A DNA stretch of 49,158 bases from Streptomyces triticagri (lineage in GTDB: Bacteria; Actinomycetota; Actinomycetes; Streptomycetales; Streptomycetaceae). The notes beneath the pieces were generated by a model that was not told where the DNA came from, ran no database searches, and was given only the letters and a program-made list of their open reading frames with translations. A program made the translations under genes and the position numbers. The stretch is from assembly GCF_003429565.1 (NCBI RefSeq), contig NZ_QUAK01000049.1, positions 11,257 through 60,414 of the forward strand, written 5' to 3'. Positions 8,974-16,187 of this stretch are shown piece by piece (positions within the stretch are counted from its first letter, which is position 1; every line of letters starts with the position of its first letter).

Positions 8974-9282
8974 CCGCAGCCTCTCCACGGGCCGCATCGA
9001 GCTTCCGGGGAGTGGGAGCCCGGGGTCGCTCGACCGCTGTCGGCCGTCGCCCTCCACGCGCGCGTGGAGGGCGATTCACGATCCACGATTCGCAGGCACG
9101 CGCGCGCGAACACCGCTGCCGCCGCGTGAGTTACTCGGCGTACCGCCCTCTATCGGGGCAAGGCCAAGAGCGCATCGCTGGTTGATAACAACGCAATAAC
9201 TCAAACCTGGTACTGGCCGGTATGGGGCGACCTAGGCTGCGACTGCGGGACCGCTGTGCCGAAACCATTCGGAGTTGCCCCC
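8974..9282. other. Intergenic region between divergent leuS and the cytochrome-b gene
   Basis: It holds the upstream part of the leuS promoter region, a perfect 26-base palindrome (9048-9073), and an unusually AT-rich patch near 9180-9205 containing TTGATAACAA. The patch is a plausible place for the promoter of the plus-strand gene at 9283, but I could not assign -35 and -10 boxes with confidence. No tRNA, riboswitch or further open frame is supported. Confidence 0.5.
9048..9073. repeat. Perfect 26-bp palindrome upstream of leuS
   Basis: The half-site CGCCCTCCACGCG (9048-9060) is followed immediately by its exact reverse complement (9061-9073). There is no spacer and no T-run on either side, so a simple terminator is unlikely. 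It lies about 75 bases upstream of the predicted leuS -10 element and 210 bases upstream of the divergent cytochrome-b gene. A protein-binding operator or cruciform-forming site is possible. Confidence 0.7.
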
Positions 9283-10806
9283 ATGAACCCTCATCGCAAG
9301 ATCCGTTCGCTCCCCGAACTGAGTCCCTCCGTCCGGGGATTGCTGAGCATCGGTGTACTGCTGCTCATACCTGTGACCGTGTTCGCCGGAAGCGACGGCT
9401 TCCGGGAGATGCTCGACTTCACGACGGGAGTCCTCTGCCTCGTCTCCTTGACCGCAAGCATCGTCTGGGGCCTTGTCGCGTCCGACCGACTGTTCCTCAG
9501 GTCGCGCCAGCGACTGCTCGCCCAGGCCGTGCACCGGGTGACCGCCGTCGCCTCGCTGGGCTTCCTGCTGCTGCACGGCACCGTGAAGATCGCCCTGGAG
9601 CATGTGTCCGCCGTGGGTGCCCTGGTCCCCTTCGGGCTCGGCGTGACCGGCACCGACGGTCTGATCGGCCTCGGCTCACTGGCCGGACTCCTGATGGTGA
9701 CCACCGGCATCACGGGCGCCATGCGCAGTTCGTTCGCGGCGCCCGCGAGCATCGCCTCCCGTTGGCGCGCGATGCACATGCTGGCCTATCCGGCCTGGTG
9801 CGCGGGCACGGTGCACGGCCTCTACGCGGGCCGTGCACCCGCGCCCTGGGTGGTGGTCCTCTACAGCCTGACCGTGGCCGCGGTGGCCGGGGCGATCGCC
9901 TTGCGGGCCGCCCCGCTGCCCGTGAAACGCAAGGTCGCGAACGGCATCCTGGCCGTCATCGACCCGGAGGCGCGGGCCGCTCGGATGCCCCGCGAGGAGC
10001 GGTCCCGGCGCGGCGCCCCGCTGCCCGGGATGGACAGTGCCGTACGCCCCGCGCCCCCTGAAAGCACCGGAGAGCGCCCCGCCACCGCGCCGTTCGCGCC
10101 CCCGCCGCTTGCCACCGCCACGGCCGCAGGCGGCTTCGGAGACGTCCAACTCCCGCCCCCGCGCCCGCGCATGGCCCCGCCCGCGCCGCAGGTGTACGAG
10201 GCCCGCCGTGAGGCCTCCCACGACCTGCCCGGAGCCCTGGCCGAGCCGTCCGCGACCGGCGGCATGGCCGCCGCGTACCGCGCGACGTCCGCCACGCCCG
10301 GCCAGGATCCGCTCACGGACACGCTGGGGGCGGGTGCGGTGGCGGGTGCGGTCACGCCTCCCCACGGCCTCCCGTACGACTTCGACCCGGCTTTCGGCCC
10401 CGCTGCCGCCCCGGCTCCAGGGGCCCCGTACGGCCGCCCGATGCCCGGCTCGGAGGCGCTGCACACCGCCGACACCGAGATCCTGCCGCCCGTTGCGGGC
10501 GCACCCGACGCGATGCCGGTGCCGGGCGCGCCGGATCCCCTGCCCGCTCCGGACCCCGCCACCCGCTGGCCCTCGCCGTCACCACCCCCGCCGGCCGAGG
10601 CCTTCCCGGCACACCACGAACACGCCCCGTACGCCCCCGGCGCCGCCACACCCCATCCCGGCCCGGACAGCACCACCGCAGCCCCCGCGGACGACCCCGC
10701 GCAGGACCCGTACGACAGCGATCCGCTCACCGGTCCGCTGCCCACCCCCTTCCAGCCGCCGACCGCCGGCGAGCCCTGGAACGCCCCCACCGGAGGCCTG
10801 CGTTGA
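9283..10806 (+). CDS. Ferric-reductase-like / cytochrome b membrane protein with long Pro-rich tail
   Basis: A 507-aa membrane protein. The first 225 residues contain about six hydrophobic helices with two paired histidines: H84 and H98 in one helix, H165 and H178 in another. That spacing is the bis-heme pattern of the ferric reductase / cytochrome b family, so I infer transmembrane electron transfer through two b hemes. From about residue 245 to the end it is a Pro/Ala-rich, probably disordered extension of some 250 residues with no recognisable domain. The start at ATG 9283 has GGAG nine bases upstream. Its stop overlaps the TTG start of the NADH-flavoprotein gene (TTGA), so the two are probably co-translated and form one electron-transfer unit. 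The electron acceptor is unknown. Confidence 0.8.
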   Translation: MNPHRKIRSLPELSPSVRGLLSIGVLLLIPVTVFAGSDGFREMLDFTTGVLCLVSLTASIVWGLVASDRLFLRSRQRLLAQAVHRVTAVASLGFLLLHGTVKIALEHVSAVGALVPFGLGVTGTDGLIGLGSLAGLLMVTTGITGAMRSSFAAPASIASRWRAMHMLAYPAWCAGTVHGLYAGRAPAPWVVVLYSLTVAAVAGAIALRAAPLPVKRKVANGILAVIDPEARAARMPREERSRRGAPLPGMDSAVRPAPPESTGERPATAPFAPPPLATATAAGGFGDVQLPPPRPRMAPPAPQVYEARREASHDLPGALAEPSATGGMAAAYRATSATPGQDPLTDTLGAGAVAGAVTPPHGLPYDFDPAFGPAAAPAPGAPYGRPMPGSEALHTADTEILPPVAGAPDAMPVPGAPDPLPAPDPATRWPSPSPPPPAEAFPAHHEHAPYAPGAATPHPGPDSTTAAPADDPAQDPYDSDPLTGPLPTPFQPPTAGEPWNAPTGGLR

Positions 10807-12389
10807 GCGCCCCCCTGCCCGATGTCCCCGAAGTACGGGTCGTCGGACTGCCCCAACTGACCTCGGGCTTCGACCTGGTCGAACGGCTCGACCTGTCGAT
10901 GCACCTCAAGGTGCACGGCCCGCTGGAACCGGTGGCGGGCGAGCGGCTCGCCGCCCTCGCCGACGAGATCACGCTGCGCGGCCGCGGCGGCGCCGGCTTC
11001 CCGTTCGCCAGAAAGCTGAGGGCCGTGGCGCAGTCGGCCATCAAGCGCGGCGTACGCCCGGTCGTCGTGGTCAACGGCAGCGAGGACGAACCCGCTTGCC
11101 GCAAGGACACCGTGCTCATCAACCGGTCGCCGCACCTCATCCTGGACGGCGCCCTGCTCGCCGCGGAGGCGCTCGGCGCCCGGAGTCTCGTCGTCGGCGT
11201 GACCCGTGACTCGACCGAGGCGTCGATGACGGCAGCACTCGCCGAGCGGGGTCTCACCAACCGGCGCGGAGCAGCCCTCCGCGCGCGCGTGCAGCGCAAT
11301 CCCGAACGCATGGTGACCGGTGAGGCCTCGGCCCTCGTGCGCTCGGCCGACGGCGGTCCCGCCCTGCCGCCGGGACGCCGGGTGCGCGCGGCCGACTCGG
11401 GTGTCGGTGGCGCCCCGACCCTGCTGTCGAACGCGGAGACGTTCGCGCAGCTCGCGGTCGCCGCCCGGATCGGCTCGGCCCGCTACCGCAACACCGGTCT
11501 GTTCGACGAGCCGGGCACCGTGCTGCTCACGGTCTCCGGAGCCGTCGCACGGCCCATGGTCGTGGAGGTGCCGACCGGGGTGCCGCTGCGCTACGTACTG
11601 CAGTTGGCGGGCGCTCCGCCGCTGCCGCAGGGCGTGCTCACCGGCGGCTACCACGGCAGCTGGCTGGACGGCCTCTCCGCGCACGACGCGGTCGTCTCGC
11701 GCGCCTCGCTCGAGGGCCTCGGCGGCGCGCTCGGCGCGGGCGCGATCCTGCCGATCGGCCCGGAGACCTGCCCGCTCGGCGAGGCACTGCGGGTCGCCCA
11801 GTGGCTGGCCGACGAGAGCGCCGGCCAGTGCGGCCCGTGCCGGCTCGGCCTGCCCGCGGCGGCAAGCGGCCTCGGAGACCTCCTGAACGGCGGCGGACCA
11901 GCCGCCCTCGAGGCGCTGCGGGAGGTCACCCAGGCGGTCAAGGGACGCGGCGCCTGCAAGCATCCCGACGGTTCCGCGCGCTTCCTCACATCGACCCTGT
12001 CCGCGTTCCCCGACGATCTGGCGGCGCATGTGCTCGGTGGCGGCTGCGGACGCGCGACGAGCGCCGTACTGCCGCTGCCGAACGCCGGCGAGCAGTCGCT
12101 CGGCAGCAGCAGCGGCGAGAAGCTCGCCGTGGACTGGACGCTGTGCCAGGGCCACGGGCTGTGCGCGGACATCGTGCCGGAGCTGATCAGACTCGGTCCC
12201 GACGGGTTCCCCGCGGTCGCGGACGCCGACGTACCGCTGGCGCTGCGGGCCCGTGCCCAGCGCGCGGTACGCCGCTGCCCCGCGCTCGCCCTGCGCCTCG
12301 AGCCCACCGGCGAACCGCCGGCCCGCCCCACCCGCGCCGCCCTCCCGGGCCGCCCCGGCCGCAAGGCCCTGGACAGCGGGCGGAGTTGA
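10803..12389 (+). CDS. NuoF-like NADH-binding flavoprotein with C-terminal 3Fe-4S-type ferredoxin
   Basis: A 528-aa protein related to the NADH-binding subunit of complex I. The FMN/NADH region is clear: GRGGAGFP at about residues 60-67, then VVVNGSEDEPACRKDT, and a GEASALV to SNAETFAQL segment matching NuoF. An SLBB stretch precedes the Fe-S region. In the N3 cluster motif the canonical first cysteine is alanine (SAGQCGPC: A340, C343, C346), with C385 in GACKHPDG as the distal ligand, so only three of four ligands remain. Residues 440-500 form a small ferredoxin with C448, C454 and C492 followed by Pro, the three-Cys pattern of 3Fe-4S ferredoxins. The TTG start has GGAGG upstream. It probably passes NADH electrons to the cytochrome b encoded just before it. 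Confidence 0.85.
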   Translation: MSAPLPDVPEVRVVGLPQLTSGFDLVERLDLSMHLKVHGPLEPVAGERLAALADEITLRGRGGAGFPFARKLRAVAQSAIKRGVRPVVVVNGSEDEPACRKDTVLINRSPHLILDGALLAAEALGARSLVVGVTRDSTEASMTAALAERGLTNRRGAALRARVQRNPERMVTGEASALVRSADGGPALPPGRRVRAADSGVGGAPTLLSNAETFAQLAVAARIGSARYRNTGLFDEPGTVLLTVSGAVARPMVVEVPTGVPLRYVLQLAGAPPLPQGVLTGGYHGSWLDGLSAHDAVVSRASLEGLGGALGAGAILPIGPETCPLGEALRVAQWLADESAGQCGPCRLGLPAAASGLGDLLNGGGPAALEALREVTQAVKGRGACKHPDGSARFLTSTLSAFPDDLAAHVLGGGCGRATSAVLPLPNAGEQSLGSSSGEKLAVDWTLCQGHGLCADIVPELIRLGPDGFPAVADADVPLALRARAQRAVRRCPALALRLEPTGEPPARPTRAALPGRPGRKALDSGRS

Positions 12390-12428
12390 CCCTCCGCCGG
12401 GTGCGATCAGGTGCTGCTCAGGTGCCGT

Positions 12429-13289
12429 TCAGGGTGCTGAGGACCGAGCCTTCGGCAGGTACCGGCCGAGCCCCGGGACGGGCCCCAGCAGTCCGCCCGG
12501 CAGCCGCTTCGCTCCCGCGGCGCGGCTGCCGGCTTCCGTGCCGCGCAGAAGACCGCGGGTGACGAGCTCCAGGGTCACCGCCACGGCCACGGTCTGGACC
12601 GCCATCAGCGCGATCAGGACGAAGAGCTGGACGGCACCGGCCTGTACGGGTGACGACCCTCCGAGCAGCATGCCGACGAACGCACCGGGCAGCGTCACCA
12701 GGCCGACCGTGCGGGTCTGATCGAGTCCGGGGATGAGCGCCTCGGACGCTGCCGGGCGGGCAATCTCCGTCCGGGCGTCGCGGTCCGGGAAGCCCAGCGC
12801 GAGCGCCGCCTCCACCTCGCCCCTGCGGTCCCGGAGTTCGTCAAGTGCGCGGCGACCGGCGAGCACCGTGGCGGTGAGCGCGCCGCCGATGAGGATGCCG
12901 GCCACGGGGATCAGGGCAAGGCCCTCCAGCGGTACGAGGCCGGTCAGGGTCAGCATCGCCAGGACCGGGATGACGCCGGCGGCGATCGGTGCGGCCGCCC
13001 ATTTCCAGGTGGCGTCGGCCGTGATCCGGCGCCCGGCGGTGCGGGTGGCGACGGCGAACATCAGCATCATGAACGCCAGGGACAGGGGCAGGACGCGGAT
13101 CACCGAGCCGATCAGCAGCGACACCGCACCGAGTTGCAGGGTGGCTCGAAGGCCCGCGGCACCGATGTCCTTCCAGTACCGGCGCCGGCCTCGGGCATCT
13201 TTGAAGCGGGCCCATGCGGCACCGGCCACGGCGGCTGCCAGGAGTACGGCCATGACCACGGCCAGCGCCGCGTTGACCGGCAGCAACAT
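12429..13289 (-). CDS. FetB/UPF0014 family metal exporter permease
   Basis: Integral membrane protein of 286 aa with about seven hydrophobic helices, matching the FetB/YbbM (UPF0014) family, which in enterobacteria exports iron together with an ATPase FetA. The family signature regions are visible: RATLQLGAVSLLIGSVI near the N-terminus, RTAGRRI, and the conserved ALIPGLDQTRTVGLVTLPGAFVGMLLGG. No ATPase gene is adjacent, so it would need a subunit encoded elsewhere. I start it at ATG 13289, with AAGGGA eight bases upstream; a GTG at 13325 is an alternative. It is downstream of the VIT-ETF genes on the same strand and converges with the NuoF-like gene. Iron as substrate is inferred from family and neighbours. 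Confidence 0.82.
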   Translation of the reverse strand: MLLPVNAALAVVMAVLLAAAVAGAAWARFKDARGRRRYWKDIGAAGLRATLQLGAVSLLIGSVIRVLPLSLAFMMLMFAVATRTAGRRITADATWKWAAAPIAAGVIPVLAMLTLTGLVPLEGLALIPVAGILIGGALTATVLAGRRALDELRDRRGEVEAALALGFPDRDARTEIARPAASEALIPGLDQTRTVGLVTLPGAFVGMLLGGSSPVQAGAVQLFVLIALMAVQTVAVAVTLELVTRGLLRGTEAGSRAAGAKRLPGGLLGPVPGLGRYLPKARSSAP

Positions 13290-13316
13290 CGAATCGGTCC
13301 CTTCGAGTCGTACGGG

Positions 13317-13354
13317 TTCCTGCACTTTCGGTCCCTGCAGGTTCGGTCCCTGCG
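13317..13354 (-). repeat. 15-bp direct repeats between the ETF and fetB-like genes
   Basis: Two near-identical copies and one degenerate copy of a TGCAGGGACCGAA unit with 15-base period lie in the 91-base gap upstream of the fetB-like gene. The units carry GGGA cores resembling weak ribosome-binding sequences. I see no terminator in the gap, so read-through from the ETF gene is possible. Confidence 0.55.
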
Positions 13355-13380
13355 GCTCGTGCCGCTTCGGTGCATACGGC

Positions 13381-15198
13381 TCAGGTGGACGCAGGCGATG
13401 GCGTCGCGCGCTCCGCCTCCCGGGTCAGGGCACGGACCGCGGTGCGCCAGTCGGCGATCAGGCCGAAGTCGCAGTGGGTGAAAATCTCGGCCGCCGGGTC
13501 GCAGTTCACCGCGAACACCGTGTCGGCGCGCTGCACACCGACGAGGTGGTCCCAACTGCCGGAGACGCCGATCGCCAGATAGAGCCGGGGTGCGACGGCC
13601 CGGCCCGTGATGCCGAGCTGCCGCTCGTGCGGCAGCGCACCGGAATCCGTCACCTTCCTGGTCCCGGCGAGCTCGGCACCCAGCACGGCCTGCAGGGGCT
13701 TCAGTTCGTGGTGGCACTCTTGGGGAACTCCCGCGCCGATTCCGAGGACGACCGGCGCGCGATCCAATGCGTCGGCGTCGCCTCGCGGCATCCGGCGCAG
13801 CGTCGTGACGGCCGGGTCGGGCGCCACGCTCAGCGCCCGGACCGGCAGCCGTCCCGGAGCCCGAGGCGGACGCAGGGGCAGGCACCCGGTGCGCACCGTG
13901 GCGAGCTGTGTGCGGGCGCTGCTCGCCACGAGGGCCAGGGCTGCTCCGGCAGGTTTCGTGCCGATCAGACGGCCGGTGACGGTGTCGTGACGAATCTCCG
14001 TCAGATCGCTCAGAAGACCTCCGTCGAGCAGTACGCCGAGCCGAGCGAGGAGTTCACGGTCCCAGGCCGTGGCACCGCCGACGACGGCTGCCGGGACGCC
14101 CCGGCGCTGTGCCCAGGCAGCCAGCGCGTCCGCGGCCGGGCGCGGAGCCAGTCCGTCGAGGCCGACGTACGTATCCGCGCCCCACGCCGACAGGCGTCGC
14201 AGGTCGCCGCCCGGTCCGGCCGCCACGACGTGCCCGCCCACTCCGGCCGCCACATCCGCGGCAGCTCCGAGCAGCGCCCGCGCGGCCGGACCGTCGGGCT
14301 CGGCGCAGACGGCAAGGATCCACGCCCCATCACCGGTGGCAGTCCCGCCGTCCGGATCAGCCGGGGCCCACCGCATCGCCACGGGCGGCTCGTCCTGAGC
14401 CGGCCCGGCGTCGAGGCGACGCCGTACAAGTTCCATGATCCGGCCCGCGTCGGCAAGGTCGTCGGTGACCAGGATCGGGCGACGCCGGGCGGCCGGCTCG
14501 GTGACGTCCAGCACACGGGTCGGCGAGCCGGATGCCGGGCTCGCCCCCGCGAGCCGACTCAGCGGCACCCTGCGGATCCGCTCCGTACCGGGCCATGTGG
14601 CGCGCTCCGCCCGGGCCACGGCGCCCGAGCGCTCCGCCACCGAGATCACCGCGGGCAGCCGCACCTCGGTCTCGTGATTCCCGTCGTCCCGTTGGAGCGT
14701 GCAGTGCAGGCGACGGCCGGCGCCCTGCCGGCGCAGGGTCAGCGCCGGTCCGGCGAACGGCAGTCCCATGAGAGCCGCCACCATCGGGGCGACCGCACCG
14801 GTCGCCCCGTCGGTGCTGCTGTGCCCGGCGACCACCAGATCGAGCGGTGGCAGGGTGCGCAAGCCGGCGGCCAACGCCCGTGCCGTGACCAGGCAGTCGG
14901 CGCCCGCGAGCTGTGCATCGCACAGCTGCAGCGCCTCGTCCGCGCCGCAGGCGAGGGCCTCGCGCAGGACGTCGACGGCCGGTGGCGGCCCCATCGTGAT
15001 TGCTGTCACCATGCCGCCGGAGGCACGGGCCAGTTCGACGGCTCGGGCCACCGCCCGCCGGCACCAGGCGTTGAGTTCGGCAGGACGCCCGGACCGTACG
15101 AGCCGTCCCCGGCCGTCGAGTTCGGTGACATCGCCGTACGCCGGTACCTGCTTGACGAGTACGGCGATGCGCAGGGGGCGGTCCTGCGGGGCGGTCAC
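13381..15198 (-). CDS. Fused electron transfer flavoprotein (beta-alpha)
   Basis: A single 605-aa chain combining both ETF subunits. The first ~230 residues are the beta-like half (RIAVLVKQVPAYGDV at the start; LVVAGHSSTDGATGAVAPMVAALMGLP corresponds to the ETF-beta signature). The rest is the alpha-like half, ending in the FAD-binding signature QLGITGRAVAPRLYLAIGVSG, then HLVGVQRADTVFAVNCDP and a C-terminal CDFGLIADW. ETF normally relays electrons from flavin dehydrogenases to a membrane quinone reductase; neither partner is encoded here. The GTG start follows the stop codon of the VIT gene with no gap, so the two are almost certainly one operon. Sequence around the signature is divergent from housekeeping ETF, suggesting a specialised role. 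Confidence 0.85.
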   Translation of the reverse strand: MTAPQDRPLRIAVLVKQVPAYGDVTELDGRGRLVRSGRPAELNAWCRRAVARAVELARASGGMVTAITMGPPPAVDVLREALACGADEALQLCDAQLAGADCLVTARALAAGLRTLPPLDLVVAGHSSTDGATGAVAPMVAALMGLPFAGPALTLRRQGAGRRLHCTLQRDDGNHETEVRLPAVISVAERSGAVARAERATWPGTERIRRVPLSRLAGASPASGSPTRVLDVTEPAARRRPILVTDDLADAGRIMELVRRRLDAGPAQDEPPVAMRWAPADPDGGTATGDGAWILAVCAEPDGPAARALLGAAADVAAGVGGHVVAAGPGGDLRRLSAWGADTYVGLDGLAPRPAADALAAWAQRRGVPAAVVGGATAWDRELLARLGVLLDGGLLSDLTEIRHDTVTGRLIGTKPAGAALALVASSARTQLATVRTGCLPLRPPRAPGRLPVRALSVAPDPAVTTLRRMPRGDADALDRAPVVLGIGAGVPQECHHELKPLQAVLGAELAGTRKVTDSGALPHERQLGITGRAVAPRLYLAIGVSGSWDHLVGVQRADTVFAVNCDPAAEIFTHCDFGLIADWRTAVRALTREAERATPSPAST

Positions 15199-15918
15199 TT
15201 AGGAGACCCCGGTGCCGACGAGGAGGCCGATGCCGAATGTCACCGCGGCCGAGAGCCCACCGAGCAACAGCTGCCTGCCCCCGCCGAACCACGCGGGGCG
15301 CGCGGTCATGCGGGCGATGAGCCCCCCGGTGAGGAGCAGGCCCACGGCGCTGGCGAGCAGGGCGGGCAGCAGACTGGCCGCACCGAGCAGGAAGGGCAGC
15401 AGCGGGATCAGGGCACCGAGCGAGAAGGCCAGGAAGGACGAGCCGGCCGCCGCCCACGGGGACGGCAGATCGTCGGGGTCGACTCCCAGTTCCTCCCGGA
15501 CGTGGACCCGCCAGGCGATATCGGGATCCGCGGTGAGTTCTTTCGCGACATCCGCCGCAAGCTTCGGGTTCACGCCCTTTGCTTCGAATATCAGGCCGAG
15601 TTCACGGAGTTCGTCCTCCGGGTGACGCTCCAGCTCGCGGCGTTCCCGCTCGATCTCCGACTGGGTGAGTTCGTTCTGCGAGGACACCGAGGTGAATTCG
15701 CCGGTCGCCATCGAGCAAGCGCCTGCCACCAGGCCGGCGAAGCCCGTGAGGACGACGGCGCCGGTCGCCGCGCCTCCGCCCACAACGCCGGCGACCAGCG
15801 CGAAGTTCGACACGAGCCCGTCCATCGCACCAAAGGTGGCCGGACGTACCCAGCCGCCCGTGACATCACGGTGGGCGTGATGGATTTCCGGTGCGGCAGC
15901 ATCGGCGGTCATTGCCAT
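15199..15918 (-). CDS. VIT1/CCC1-type iron/manganese transporter
   Basis: A 239-aa membrane protein of the VIT1/CCC1 family, which moves ferrous iron or manganese out of the cytosol. The family hallmark DGLVSNFALVAGVVGG occurs in the first helix, followed by GLVAGACSMATGEFTSVSSQNEL, where the acidic and Met residues line the metal path. A hydrophilic cytosolic segment (ERERRELERHPEDELRELGLIFEAKG) with several Glu residues matches the family's metal-binding domain, and three more helices follow. I start at ATG 15918, with an AAGGACGGA-like ribosome site; ATG 15912 is nearly as good. An iron box lies 68 bases upstream. The stop abuts the ETF start. Confidence 0.9.
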   Translation of the reverse strand: MAMTADAAAPEIHHAHRDVTGGWVRPATFGAMDGLVSNFALVAGVVGGGAATGAVVLTGFAGLVAGACSMATGEFTSVSSQNELTQSEIERERRELERHPEDELRELGLIFEAKGVNPKLAADVAKELTADPDIAWRVHVREELGVDPDDLPSPWAAAGSSFLAFSLGALIPLLPFLLGAASLLPALLASAVGLLLTGGLIARMTARPAWFGGGRQLLLGGLSAAVTFGIGLLVGTGVS

Positions 15919-15985
15919 GAAACATTCCGTCCTTCGGCATCGAATCCGGTACGCCCACCCTGAAACCCCTGAAGAACCCGGGCCG

Positions 15986-16004
15986 TTAGGTAAGGATTGC
16001 TTTA
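15986..16004 (-). promoter_or_regulatory. Iron box (DmdR1/IdeR-type operator) upstream of the VIT gene
   Basis: The plus-strand 19-mer TTAGGTAAGGATTGCTTTA matches 16 of 19 positions of the degenerate DmdR/IdeR consensus TWAGGTWAGSCTWACCTWA. The core GGTAA...TTACC arms are palindromic. The site precedes the VIT-ETF-fetB-like genes. In actinobacteria such regulators can repress uptake genes or activate storage genes; the sign of control here cannot be read from sequence. Confidence 0.65.
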
Positions 16005-16187
16005 CCGGAGCGGTGAGCGTGTTCGTCAAGAAACGTAGAGCGCACACCCGTTACAGAAATTGGCGGCATCTGAAAACCTGAGCGGCGAAGCTTGGGCGCG
16101 CGAACAAAGAACGGCAGGCCTCCGGAGCCGAAGACTGACCCCGTGCACACACCCGAGCCGTCGACCGAATGTGAGGACTGCCGCCCC

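Noticed and set aside
8791..9050. T-box leader upstream of leuS
   Set aside because: No T-box consensus or stem I specifier seen; a short leader peptide with Leu codons and a terminator explain the region better.
12733..15963. A 1076-codon plus-strand frame over the fetB-like, ETF and VIT genes
   Set aside because: Arg/Gly-rich shadow of three recognisable minus-strand proteins.
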